Shown here in pieces: positions 15,661-23,471 of a DNA stretch of 36,395 nt; positions within the stretch are counted from its first letter, which is position 1; each line of letters begins with the position of its first letter. Position numbers and translations under genes: made by a program. This stretch comes from Paludibacteraceae bacterium. GTDB taxonomy: Bacteria; Bacteroidota; Bacteroidia; Bacteroidales; Paludibacteraceae. Location: assembly GCA_016282955.1 (NCBI GenBank), contig JAEELX010000085.1, positions 1 through 36,395 of the forward strand, given 5' to 3'. A model generated the notes under the pieces. It saw nothing but the letters and a program-made list of their open reading frames with translations. It was not told the DNA's origin and did no database searches.

Positions 15661-16430
15661 AAATACTGTAATTCTACTTTTCCTTGTTCGTTCATTTGGG
15701 CGTAGGAGTTGATTTTAAATAAGTCGCCCAAGATAATCACGCGACTATTGGGCGTAATTTGCAAGTCCAAATCAATGTGTCGGTGCCCAAAAATATAGTA
15801 ATCAAAGTGCTCTGTTTGCTCCTTTTCTTTGCTAAAAAGCACCAACGATTCGTTATTTTCGCCTAAAAAATCGGTCGGCTTTTTCAGTTCTTTTAAGCGA
15901 CTTTGTTTCGCCCAAGCATAGCCGATCGCATTACCAATAAAAGGTGGCAGTGAACGGTATAAATACTGCATATATCTGTTGCGGAAGATTTTTTGCAACC
16001 GCATAAAGGCAAGAATCCGTTTTTGTTTTTCTTTGGAGAAACGCTGCAAGTAATCCGAAGGCACAATCCCGTCTCCGTGTGCCAAGAAGCAACGCTTCCC
16101 GTGAATAACCGTCTGAGCAGTAGCTGGATGCCAAATGATGCCCGTCTGTTTCGCCAAATAACCGAACATCCACATATCGTGGTTGCCCGCAAAAAAATGT
16201 ACTTCAATGCCTTTGTTAGTTAGTTCGCGTAGGGTTTGCAAAAGGAGCGGAAACTGTTTGCGTTGCCACCAAAAAAACTCAAACCAAAAGTCAAAAATAT
16301 CGCCCAACAAGTAAATCGCCGTTGCATCTTGCTCAAACTTACGCAACAAATCGACCATCTTTTGTTCCTGCTCTTGCGGGGTGGAAAAAGCCCGTGAACC
16401 AATATGTGCATCGCTTAAAAAATATACCAT
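15657..16430 (-). CDS. lpxH: UDP-2,3-diacylglucosamine diphosphatase, LpxH family
   Basis: 257 residues. Calcineurin-like metallophosphoesterase with all the metal motifs: SDAH (6-9, Asp7 and His9), GDIFDFW (43-49), GNHD (82-85), HGD (118-120) and GHRH near 215. In the lipid A pathway LpxH cleaves UDP-2,3-diacylglucosamine to lipid X at the cytoplasmic face of the inner membrane. DFW after GDIF and the length support LpxH over other phosphoesterases. It follows the MIP18 gene by 2 bp and overlaps mazG by 4 bp, so all three are one operon. Confidence 0.88.
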   Translation of the reverse strand: MVYFLSDAHIGSRAFSTPQEQEQKMVDLLRKFEQDATAIYLLGDIFDFWFEFFWWQRKQFPLLLQTLRELTNKGIEVHFFAGNHDMWMFGYLAKQTGIIWHPATAQTVIHGKRCFLAHGDGIVPSDYLQRFSKEKQKRILAFMRLQKIFRNRYMQYLYRSLPPFIGNAIGYAWAKQSRLKELKKPTDFLGENNESLVLFSKEKEQTEHFDYYIFGHRHIDLDLQITPNSRVIILGDLFKINSYAQMNEQGKVELQYL

Positions 16431-16432
16431 AA

Positions 16433-16744
16433 CTACATAAAGCCGAGTTCTAAACGTGCTTCTTCACTCATCATATCCTTCGACCATTCGGGTTCAAAAA
16501 CGACATTCACCTCCACTTTTTCGATGCCTTCCACGCTTCCCACTTTCTGTTTTATATCCTCCACAATAAAGTCTGCAGCAGGGCAACTTGGAGCGGTAAG
16601 CGTCATCTCAATCGTACACACTTCGCCTTCAATATCAATTTTATATATCAATCCTAAGTCGTACACATTCACAGGGATTTCGGGGTCAAACACCGTCTTT
16701 AACATGGCCAAAACCTTCTCTTCTTTTTCTAAAAACGCATTCAT
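16433..16744 (-). CDS. MIP18 (DUF59) family protein, Fe-S cluster assembly factor
   Basis: 103 residues, full length for a stand-alone DUF59 domain. Motifs: FDPEIPVNVYDLGLIYKI (19-36), and TLTAPSCPAADFIVEDIKQK with the conserved Cys54. Members act in maturing Fe-S proteins together with SUF components; the clients here are unknown. Only 2 bp separate it from lpxH. Its upstream region was altered by the insertion at 16856-17379, which supplies two promoter-like sites pointing at it. Confidence 0.9.
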   Translation of the reverse strand: MNAFLEKEEKVLAMLKTVFDPEIPVNVYDLGLIYKIDIEGEVCTIEMTLTAPSCPAADFIVEDIKQKVGSVEGIEKVEVNVVFEPEWSKDMMSEEARLELGFM

Positions 16745-16810
16745 ATCATCAAAGTTATGCTACAAAAATACTATTTTTTGGCATTAAAAAAAATGTTTCC
16801 AAGTGTTTGA

Positions 16811-16855
16811 CTACAAATTCACTTTATCTTTGGTGGCGAAGATTTGAAAGCCGAT
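16811..16855 (-). repeat. 45-bp direct repeat, distal copy (remnant of the DUF2851 3' end)
   Basis: 42 of 45 bp match 17380-17424. Read on the minus strand it spells the end of the DUF2851 protein (IGFQIFATKDKVNL and stop). The three differences all fall at third codon positions: two are silent and one is Glu to Asp. It is separated from the live gene by 524 bp of unrelated DNA. Confidence 0.9.
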
Positions 16856-17065
16856 AAAAAATAAGATAAAAAGGATTTATTATGCTACCCAACTGCACGA
16901 TCAAACCATATATTTGAATATTGCAGAATTTGAAAATGAACGAAAGAATAAGAAAATCAAAAAAAGAGAGAGTACTATATTCAGTAACAGACCATATAAA
17001 AAGACTTGATAGCGACAGCTTAGGTTTACACCAGTTCTGCCCACATATCAAATCTTTTTCAACCA

Positions 17066-17096
17066 CAAAGGTACAGTAATTTTTTAATATAACAAA
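17066..17096 (-). promoter_or_regulatory. Bacteroidota consensus promoter inside the insertion (proximal)
   Basis: On the minus strand TTTG (17093-17096), exactly 19 nt, then TACCTTTG (17066-17073). It is a full match to TTTG-N19-TAnnTTTG. It points toward the MIP18, lpxH and mazG genes. Confidence 0.65.
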
Positions 17097-17189
17097 AAAA
17101 TGAAAAAGGAAGAGCTATTAATAACAAAAGTGCCAGAAGTTAGTTAAGCAGTAGAAGCCACCATTACATAACTTTGACACTTTCGACCA

Positions 17190-17220
17190 CAAAGGTACGA
17201 TATAAAAACTAAAATAACAA
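17190..17220 (-). promoter_or_regulatory. Bacteroidota consensus promoter inside the insertion (distal)
   Basis: On the minus strand TTG (17218-17220), 20 nt, then TACCTTTG (17190-17197). It shares the 13-bp core ACCACAAAGGTAC with the proximal site 124 bp away. A transcript from here would cross the proximal promoter. Confidence 0.55.
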
Positions 17221-17225
17221 CAAAA

Positions 17226-17402
17226 ATGACATTCGCCGAAAAAATAAGTAAAAAGTTTACCACATTCCAACGTCTTGCCAATGCGAGCAAAATGATAACA
17301 GTCGGGGACGCAAGTGTCTCACCTGCGAAAATAGTAGTGGCGAAGGTCTCCGAACCTTCACATGCCTGCAACGGGATGGCTACAAATTCACCTTCTCTTT
17401 AG
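17226..17402 (+). CDS. Possible 58-residue ORF in the insertion, doubtful
   Basis: ATG at 17226, TAG at 17400-17402. The product is basic at the start (FAEKISKKFTTFQRLANASK) and then low in structure (VGDASVSPAKIVV, VSEPSHACNGM). It runs antisense into the last codons of the DUF2851 gene. There is no ribosome-binding site or plus-strand promoter. It may be a chance frame in a repeat element, and is listed only because nothing else occupies this stretch. Confidence 0.2.
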   Translation: MTFAEKISKKFTTFQRLANASKMITVGDASVSPAKIVVAKVSEPSHACNGMATNSPSL

Positions 17403-17424
17403 TGGCGAAGATTTGAAAGCCGAT
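17380..17424 (-). repeat. 45-bp direct repeat, proximal copy (3' end of the DUF2851 gene)
   Basis: This copy is the actual end of the DUF2851 coding sequence, including its TAG stop. It pairs with 16811-16855 (42 of 45 bp identical). Confidence 0.9.
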
Positions 17425-18651
17425 TTCGCACTGCACACACCGATTGGCAAGGCAATAATTGTTGTGCAAATGGATAAGCACTTGGCTATCTGTGGCATTC
17501 TGCACCTTTTGACCCAACAACTTCCATTTTCGCACAATATGGTTATTTTCGGCAGGAATATCATCCAGCAAACGCACTGCACTGTTGGCTTTTTCGCGGT
17601 CGCCGTGTTCGTGTGCGTAGGCGTATTGGTAGGGAATAACCGAGTTGATGAGCAAGATATACACCGAATCTTTGCCCAACGGAGGTGGCAAAGGCAACTT
17701 TTCATCTGCATCGGGTTTGAAGGTGAACAGGTCTAACAGCGTGTCTATATTCGTGGCCTGCATGGCTTGCGAGAACAAAAATTCGGAGCGATAGAGCAGA
17801 AACGCAAACTGCCGAATACGCACTTCGGGAAAGGTTTGCGGACGCATACGCAACTTCTTCCACAAATGGGCTTCAAGGGGTTGCAACGAAAATTTTTTCT
17901 GCAAAAAAAGGTACTCTTGGTAGAGCATTTCCTCTTCCTCGTTGCGTTCTTTGAGCAACAGACCCGACTGCCCGAGCAACAAAGTCGTTAGTTGAAACAG
18001 GTTATTTCGGTGCTTATTCAAGCAACTTAACGGGGTTTGTTTTGCCAATAATTCGAACGGTTGCCCGTTGGTGTGGAAGCCAAAATTGTGTGCCAAAGTA
18101 ACATAAAAAGCGTTTTCCCAGTGGTTTTGCGTCATGTCCAACAGTTGAAAAATCGCTTCTTCTTTGCGTTTCATGCGGTCGTTGAGCAACACATTTTTCC
18201 AATTATCCGTCAACAGAGCGGGATTATGTTGCAACTGAATATAACATTGGGCGTTCTTATCACTGAAAAAACGGTTTAAATAGTCCACATTTTTCGGATA
18301 ATTCAATTCACATTGCACTATTTTTTCGCCCAACGTGTTGTAAACATCTTTATCTGCTTGATTTACAACGTGTAAAATAACATTATTGTAGCCTTTATCC
18401 AAATGATGGCGATGCTTGAACCAATCCGACGACTGGATATGAATTTCCACATTCCCGACCCAATCAATGATGTTGGTGTCCTGTCCCTCGTGCGGATAAA
18501 TCCGAATATGTGCGTTGAAAAAGTCGGGTCCCGCATCCTTGTTGTATTCTCCCACGCTTATCACTTCCACCTTCCGACCGTCCGTGGTCTGTTGCGGAAA
18601 AGCAGCAAAAATGCGTTGTTGCCAAATATAATGTAAAACGACCTCTAACAT
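17380..18651 (-). CDS. DUF2851 family protein
   Basis: 423 residues, usual for this Bacteroidota family of unknown function. Recognisable parts are LHYIWQQRIFAAF near the start, AGPDFFNAHIRI, WVGNVEIHIQSSDWFKHRHH and NNVILHVV (about 40-110). The C-terminus has a His/Cys cluster (LIHLHNNYC, RCVQCEIGF) that could bind metal. Its start overlaps the end of truA by 7 bp, so it is translated with truA. Its last 14 codons are duplicated 525 bp further on, beyond an inserted segment. The reading frame itself is intact. Confidence 0.88.
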   Translation of the reverse strand: MLEVVLHYIWQQRIFAAFPQQTTDGRKVEVISVGEYNKDAGPDFFNAHIRIYPHEGQDTNIIDWVGNVEIHIQSSDWFKHRHHLDKGYNNVILHVVNQADKDVYNTLGEKIVQCELNYPKNVDYLNRFFSDKNAQCYIQLQHNPALLTDNWKNVLLNDRMKRKEEAIFQLLDMTQNHWENAFYVTLAHNFGFHTNGQPFELLAKQTPLSCLNKHRNNLFQLTTLLLGQSGLLLKERNEEEEMLYQEYLFLQKKFSLQPLEAHLWKKLRMRPQTFPEVRIRQFAFLLYRSEFLFSQAMQATNIDTLLDLFTFKPDADEKLPLPPPLGKDSVYILLINSVIPYQYAYAHEHGDREKANSAVRLLDDIPAENNHIVRKWKLLGQKVQNATDSQVLIHLHNNYCLANRCVQCEIGFQIFATKEKVNL

Positions 18652-19394
18652 GGTAAAAATATATCGGATGGATACTGAATATCGGTCAAAAATAGCCCTT
18701 TTGCATGAGCCGATTCACCTGCGAGCGAACGATTTTTTTGCTCTAAAATGGCGGTAAAATCGTCTTGTGATAGTTTGTTTTTACCCACGAGCAACAGCGT
18801 TCCCACAATTGCCCGCACCATGTTTCGCAAAAAACGGTCGGCAGAGATAGTAAACACGATTTGATTGTCCTTTTGTTCCCAAAAAGCCTCGCTGATGGTG
18901 CAAATGGTCGTTTTGGCATCCGAATGTTTTTTTGCAAAGCAAGCAAAATCGTGTTTGCCGAGCAATAAGTCGCAGCAAGCGTTCATTTTTTCCGTATCAA
19001 TGGGATAATCGATGCAAGTCGTCAGCGGAAACAAAAACGGGTCTTTGTGGCGAATGATATGGTATTGATACGTGCGTTTGACGGCATCAAAACGTGCGTG
19101 AGCCGTAGGAATAACCTGCACTATCTTGTTGATTGTTATATCTTTAGGTAAAAAATGATTGATGTGGTACATAAAATCCGACACGTCCCAATCGTCCACA
19201 TAATCCAAATGTGCGACCATCATTTTAGCATGCACGCCTGCATCGGTTCGGCTGGAAAAAACGAGTTCAATCGGCGTACGCAACAACCGCGAAAAAGCCT
19301 CTTGCATAACCTCCTGAACAGATACATTATTGGGTTGTATTTGCGAGCCGTGATAAGCCGTTCCGTTAAAGGCAAAATAAACAAAATAACGCAT
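18645..19394 (-). CDS. truA: tRNA pseudouridine(38-40) synthase TruA
   Basis: 249 residues, typical. TruA isomerises uridines 38-40 in the anticodon arm of tRNAs. The catalytic motif SSRTDAGVHA contains Asp51; RYFVYFAFNGTAYHGSQIQP at the start and RFLRNMVRAIVGTLL near the end are family hallmarks. Its ATG overlaps the merR-like stop (TAATG) and its 3' end overlaps the DUF2851 start by 7 bp, so it sits within a tightly coupled run. Confidence 0.95.
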   Translation of the reverse strand: MRYFVYFAFNGTAYHGSQIQPNNVSVQEVMQEAFSRLLRTPIELVFSSRTDAGVHAKMMVAHLDYVDDWDVSDFMYHINHFLPKDITINKIVQVIPTAHARFDAVKRTYQYHIIRHKDPFLFPLTTCIDYPIDTEKMNACCDLLLGKHDFACFAKKHSDAKTTICTISEAFWEQKDNQIVFTISADRFLRNMVRAIVGTLLLVGKNKLSQDDFTAILEQKNRSLAGESAHAKGLFLTDIQYPSDIFLPC

Positions 19395-19726
19395 TACAGG
19401 CTATTTTTTATTCCAATCAATTCGTCTCTTATTTTTTCAATCTGTTCTGCCACCAATAATCGCACATCAACATTCATTTTTCCACGCTCCAATTCATTGC
19501 GAATCGCTTCTATGCGTGTGATTTTCAGCTCGTCCCGAATGTACTTGATGCGTTTAAAAACCTCAATGTCCTCAGTGGTATAAAACCGATTGAGATGGTC
19601 ATCGCGGCGTGGCTGAATCTGCTTGAATTGTTGCTCCCAATAACGCAACGTAGAAGAGGGCAACGAAAGCATTTTGCTCACGTTTTGGATGGAATAGTAT
19701 TTCGGGGCATCATTTTCGTTCATCAT
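19394..19726 (-). CDS. MerR family transcriptional regulator, short
   Basis: 110 residues. The N-terminal winged helix is clear: YSIQNVSKMLSLPSSTLRYW (about 11-30), then RRDDHLNRFYTTEDIEVFKRI. A short coiled-coil tail follows (about 75-108), with no effector domain and no Cys cluster for metals, so the signal it senses is not evident. Start ATG at 19726 overlaps the mltD-like stop as ATGA; a second ATG follows directly at 19723. A lone MerR protein inside a housekeeping operon may act in trans, or regulate the operon itself. Confidence 0.88.
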   Translation of the reverse strand: MMNENDAPKYYSIQNVSKMLSLPSSTLRYWEQQFKQIQPRRDDHLNRFYTTEDIEVFKRIKYIRDELKITRIEAIRNELERGKMNVDVRLLVAEQIEKIRDELIGIKNSL

Positions 19727-21069
19727 CGCATTATTTTAAGGGTTTTGCCGGCACTGATGTTACTGCCTTTTAAGCCGTTCCATTTCTGCAATTGGCTTAC
19801 CGAACAATGGAAACGCTGGGCAATGCCACTCAACGTATCACCTCGCCGAATCTTGTAATAAGTAACGCCATTGACGGAATAGGTTCCACCTCGGTTGACA
19901 GCCGTGCGTTGTGCCAAATCAATTTCCACTTTGCGGTTGTTGATTAACTCGTTTTGACGATACGCCAAAATCGAATCTTGCAAATCAATGTACGTAAGCA
20001 CCCGATTGGCTGGCAAACAAAGAGCATAATCTTTATAGCCCGGGATAATATCTTTCGTGTATTGTGGGTTCAGACGGCGTAATTCTGCAACGCTAACACC
20101 CAACAAGGACGAAATTTGCTCAAAATGTTGCCTTTTATCCGTAACAATCGTGTCGGTTGCAAAGGTCATATTCACATAAATGGGCGAAATTCGATGGTCT
20201 TTGTAATATGTCAAAGCATAGTTGGCTGCCACGAAAATCGGCACGTACGAGCGGGTCTCGCGTGGTAAGAAGGAATAAATTCCCCAAAAATCTTTTTTGC
20301 CCGAACGACGCATCGCCTTCAACACGTTGCCAGGTCCGCAATTATACGCTGCCAAAGCGAGTGTCCAGTCGTCAAACAGATGATACAATCGCACCAAGTA
20401 ACGGCAAGCGGCTTCGGTGGATTTGATGGGGTCGCGGCGTTCGTCAATGAGTGAATTGATTTCCAAATTAAATAATCGACCTGTTGAGGGCATAAATTGC
20501 CACAAACCAGCCGCTCCCATCCGCGAATGTGCCATCGGATTCAGTGCCGACTCAATCACCGCAAGATATTTCAACTCGTCAGGTAATCCATATTTAGAAA
20601 GCATATCCTCAAAAATCGGAAAATAATACTGCGAAAGAGCATCTAACTTGACGGTCAGTTTGGGATAACTCGCCAAATAACGCAAAATAAATGCTCGCAC
20701 CACGTGATTATACGTCATATCAATTTGGCGTGGTAAAGCCTGCAAACGATGCTTGAACAGACTATCGGGACAGTTACGTATCGCCGAAATAATGCTTGTA
20801 TCAGCCACAACCACCGTATCGCTCTCATTTAGTTGTAAATCAATGTTTTGTATCAACCACTGAAAATAAATATCTTCTTCGGGCACAATCGCAAAAAATG
20901 GCGTTGGGTTTGCCAAAACACTATCGATCGCATAATTATTCAAGACCTCAATCGTGTCCAATAGTTTATCGCCCGTGACAGGTTGAATATAAGCCGTGTC
21001 GTTAGCCAAAATCCGATTCGGCATAACAACGGAAAGCAATAAAAATATATAAGGAATAAATTTTTGCAT
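19723..21069 (-). CDS. mltD: Membrane-bound lytic transglycosylase (MltD-like) with LysM
   Basis: 448 residues. A signal peptide ends about residue 22. The SLT-type lysozyme domain (about 155-290) contains YLAVIESALNPMAHSR with catalytic Glu173, GAAGLWQFMPSTGR and ALAAYNCGPGNV. A LysM repeat ends the protein (YKIRRGDTLSGIAQRF, KWNGLKGSNI). It cleaves the glycan strands of peptidoglycan to give 1,6-anhydro ends. One LysM is fewer than the two or more often found. It starts 6 bp after the DUF5683 gene; that gene and parAB form its usual neighbourhood in Bacteroidales, from general recollection. Confidence 0.92.
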   Translation of the reverse strand: MQKFIPYIFLLLSVVMPNRILANDTAYIQPVTGDKLLDTIEVLNNYAIDSVLANPTPFFAIVPEEDIYFQWLIQNIDLQLNESDTVVVADTSIISAIRNCPDSLFKHRLQALPRQIDMTYNHVVRAFILRYLASYPKLTVKLDALSQYYFPIFEDMLSKYGLPDELKYLAVIESALNPMAHSRMGAAGLWQFMPSTGRLFNLEINSLIDERRDPIKSTEAACRYLVRLYHLFDDWTLALAAYNCGPGNVLKAMRRSGKKDFWGIYSFLPRETRSYVPIFVAANYALTYYKDHRISPIYVNMTFATDTIVTDKRQHFEQISSLLGVSVAELRRLNPQYTKDIIPGYKDYALCLPANRVLTYIDLQDSILAYRQNELINNRKVEIDLAQRTAVNRGGTYSVNGVTYYKIRRGDTLSGIAQRFHCSVSQLQKWNGLKGSNISAGKTLKIMR

Positions 21070-21075
21070 AATTTT

Positions 21076-21822
21076 TTAAAATTTAATAGCTAAGGTTATT
21101 TCATTTATCTTCTTTTGAGAAGGAATATCGTAGCGTTGTTGCGGATACAGTTGCATGGATAAGTCGTACGAAATATCAAAATCAAACAACTGTGCGTCCA
21201 CATACGCATCAATGATAGAGAGGATATACACGACCACGGTGCCCAAAACGGATAAATCTCGGAATCTGCGAGTCCTATTTTGCCACGATTGCAACCTATT
21301 TTGATAGGTAACCGCACCACCCATACGAGCAATATCGTAACCTTTCGGCAAAAGAGCCACATAAGACTTGCTTTCGTCATCGCTTACGGTACCGTTTTGG
21401 ATGTCAATATAAATATCACGATAGGCTTGTCGATACTCTTTATACATACTACCGTTCATATTGATGGCATAAATACAGCCCATAAATCCTCCATACACGA
21501 TGGGCAATTTCCAATAACTTTTGTTATAAATCTGACCATATCCGGGTATTATCGCTCCCATCCAGACGGCACGCATCGGGTCTGGTTTCCACTTTAAGCG
21601 TGCAATTTCTCTCGGCGTTAAATCCTTGTAAAGAGAAGTGTCTGGTTCAATATCCAAAGAATCGCTGTTGCGGATGTCTTCAATGACGACAACTTTTGCA
21701 CCTTCCAACATACCATCATAAAGCCTCATCGTATCCAACGGACTACGTGTTGTATCAGTTGGGATGGCATGCAAAAAGGCAACACAAAAACAACTCACCA
21801 AAAAGACAATGCAACGAAGCAT
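21076..21822 (-). CDS. DUF5683 domain protein
   Basis: 248 residues. N-terminal signal or anchor (RCIVFLVSCFCVAFLHA), an acidic region, then the DUF5683 core: DPMRAVWMGAIIPGYGQIYN (about 80-99), a hydrophobic segment (LPIVYGGFMGCIYAINM), and a second (VLGTVVVYILSIIDAYVDAQL), ending in beta strands (FDISYDLSMQLYP, EITLAIKF). The function of the family is unknown. It lies 1 bp after parB and 6 bp before mltD, so it is cotranscribed. A related layout occurs in the product at 8849-9640. Confidence 0.88.
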   Translation of the reverse strand: MLRCIVFLVSCFCVAFLHAIPTDTTRSPLDTMRLYDGMLEGAKVVVIEDIRNSDSLDIEPDTSLYKDLTPREIARLKWKPDPMRAVWMGAIIPGYGQIYNKSYWKLPIVYGGFMGCIYAINMNGSMYKEYRQAYRDIYIDIQNGTVSDDESKSYVALLPKGYDIARMGGAVTYQNRLQSWQNRTRRFRDLSVLGTVVVYILSIIDAYVDAQLFDFDISYDLSMQLYPQQRYDIPSQKKINEITLAIKF

Positions 21823-21823
21823 A

Positions 21824-22678
21824 TCAATGAATCCTGCTCATCAAAGAAGCCAACTCTACTTCATCTTTGAAGGTAATCACAATTTTATCGTTCTTTATCT
21901 GCACCTTCGTTCCGAGCAATTCCGTCAAGTGTTCTTGCTGTTGAACATAAGCTCCAGGCGTTTTAGACGATACTTTTTTGGTGGGTTTACCTTCGCTATC
22001 TTCTGCGGGTTCATTTTGCGACAAATTCTCTATATCTCGCACCGATAGTCCGTCTGCAAGCACTCGCCGATAGACCTCCAATTGCTTTTCAATGGAAGTA
22101 AAAGCAAGCAAAGCACGGGCATGTCCCATCGATATTTTATGGTCGCGAATGCCCATTTGAATCTCGGCAGGCAATTGGAGCAAACGAATATAATTCGAAA
22201 TAGTGGCACGTTTTTTACCCACTTTTTCGGACATCCTTTCTTGCGTCAGGTTATATTCGTCCATCAATTTTTGGTACGAAAGGGCGATTTCGATAGCATC
22301 TAAATCTTCACGTTGGATGTTTTCAATCAACGCCCACTCCATCATCTGCTCATCTTTTGCCTCACGGATATAGGCAGGGATGGTTTGTAATCCCGCTAAC
22401 TTACTTGCCCGAAAACGCCGTTCACCTGCAATGATTGTGTACGTATCGTTTTCGCCTTTACGCAACGTAATAGGGGATATGACACCATTCTCACGAATCG
22501 AATCCGCTAATTCTTGCAAAGCCGTTTCATCAAAATTTTGACGAGGCTGATTGGGATTAGGAACGATTTTTTCTAATGCAATTTCATCAATACTACTGCC
22601 ACCAAAAGTCGCTTTTTGCGTATCAATCAAAGCATCTAAACCGCGTCCTAAACCACCTGGTTTCTTTACTGGTGCCAT
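21824..22678 (-). CDS. parB: Chromosome-partitioning protein ParB
   Basis: 284 residues. N-terminal GLGRGLDALI (ParA-contact region), the CTPase/ParB motifs NPNQPRQNF (42-50) and IIAGERRFRASKLAG with the GERR box, then a helix-turn-helix (LTQERMSEKVGKKRATISNY). It binds parS sites and spreads as a CTP-dependent clamp. No parS-like 16-bp palindrome was noticed in this window. It follows parA by 1 bp. Confidence 0.95.
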   Translation of the reverse strand: MAPVKKPGGLGRGLDALIDTQKATFGGSSIDEIALEKIVPNPNQPRQNFDETALQELADSIRENGVISPITLRKGENDTYTIIAGERRFRASKLAGLQTIPAYIREAKDEQMMEWALIENIQREDLDAIEIALSYQKLMDEYNLTQERMSEKVGKKRATISNYIRLLQLPAEIQMGIRDHKISMGHARALLAFTSIEKQLEVYRRVLADGLSVRDIENLSQNEPAEDSEGKPTKKVSSKTPGAYVQQQEHLTELLGTKVQIKNDKIVITFKDEVELASLMSRIH

Positions 22679-22679
22679 A

Positions 22680-23447
22680 TTACTTTCCTCGTGTTATTAG
22701 TTCGCGTGCCAATGCAATGTACGATTGAGCACCCTTCGATTCTTTGTCGTAATCAATAACACTCATTCCGTAACTTGGAGCCTCGCTAATACGAACATTA
22801 CGGCTAATAACCGAGCCGAACACTAAGTTCCCAAAATGTTTGGTTACCTCATCGTACACCTGATTCGATAATTTCAGACGGTTGTCGTACATCGTGAGCA
22901 AAAATCCTTCTATTTGGATGGTCGGATTCAAATCACTCTTGATGATACGAATTGTGTTCAACAACTTGGATATTCCTTCCAACGCAAAATACTCGCACTG
23001 AACAGGAATAATAACCGTGTTACAAGCCGTCAAAGCGTTGACCGTTATGGTGCCCAACGAAGGCGAGCAGTCAATGAGAATGTAATCATACTCGTTTTCC
23101 ACTTGCTTCAACACACGCCGCATCAGTTGCTCTCGGTCATTGATACTGAGAATCTCAATTTCAGCACCTACCAAGTTGATGTGCGAAGGAAGAATGAACA
23201 AATTCGGATTCTTCGTTGACAAAATAACCTTGTGAGGGTCCATGTTGTTGATTAAACACTCGTAAATGGAATTCTTGATGTCTTTGATGTCAATACCCAA
23301 TCCCGACGAAGCATTTGCTTGTGGATCAGCATCAACTAAAAGAACACGTTTTCCCTCATCTGCCAGCGCAACAGCAAGATTGATTGAGGTAGTCGTTTTT
23401 CCAACACCACCTTTTTGATTCGCTATCGCAATAATTTTACCACTCAT
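22680..23447 (-). CDS. parA: Chromosome-partitioning ATPase ParA
   Basis: 255 residues, standard chromosomal ParA/Soj. Deviant Walker A KGGVGKTT near the start (ANQKGGVGKTTTSINLAVAL), the A' motif VLLVDADPQANAS, and Walker B ILIDCSPSLG. The ATPase binds DNA non-specifically and is stimulated by ParB. It comes 24 bp after the MFS gene and 1 bp before parB. Confidence 0.96.
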   Translation of the reverse strand: MSGKIIAIANQKGGVGKTTTSINLAVALADEGKRVLLVDADPQANASSGLGIDIKDIKNSIYECLINNMDPHKVILSTKNPNLFILPSHINLVGAEIEILSINDREQLMRRVLKQVENEYDYILIDCSPSLGTITVNALTACNTVIIPVQCEYFALEGISKLLNTIRIIKSDLNPTIQIEGFLLTMYDNRLKLSNQVYDEVTKHFGNLVFGSVISRNVRISEAPSYGMSVIDYDKESKGAQSYIALARELITRGK

Positions 23448-23471
23448 AAATTTTTATATAGTTAAAGGTTT

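Larger units (their letters stand above)
16856..17379. mobile_element. Inserted segment bounded by 45-bp direct repeats, no integrase
   Basis: 524 bp lying between a remnant of the DUF2851 3' end and the intact gene. This fits integration of a small element at the 3' end of a protein gene, with the element bringing its own copy of that end. It has no recombinase gene. Inside are two copies of ACCACAAAGGTAC (17062-17074 and 17186-17198), each part of a minus-strand promoter-like site, one possible 58-residue ORF (17226-17402), and a hairpin GAAGGT-CTCCGA-ACCTTC (17342-17359). The rest (16856-17060) is AT-rich with no credible gene. Whether it is a degraded mobile element or a regulatory cassette is open. 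Confidence 0.55.

Noticed and set aside
16824-17066. An 80-residue minus-strand frame in the insertion
   Set aside because: It would start at GTG within the promoter-like site and ends in the repeat in a non-native frame; composition is that of AT-rich non-coding DNA.
17342-17359. Hairpin GAAGGT-CTCCGA-ACCTTC as a terminator of the DUF2851 transcript
   Set aside because: No T-run follows on the minus strand, so it is not a standard intrinsic terminator.
17144-17371. A 75-residue minus-strand frame in the insertion with a hydrophobic stretch
   Set aside because: TTG start, overlaps the distal promoter and the hairpin, and has no ribosome-binding site. It could be a decayed repeat, not a gene.
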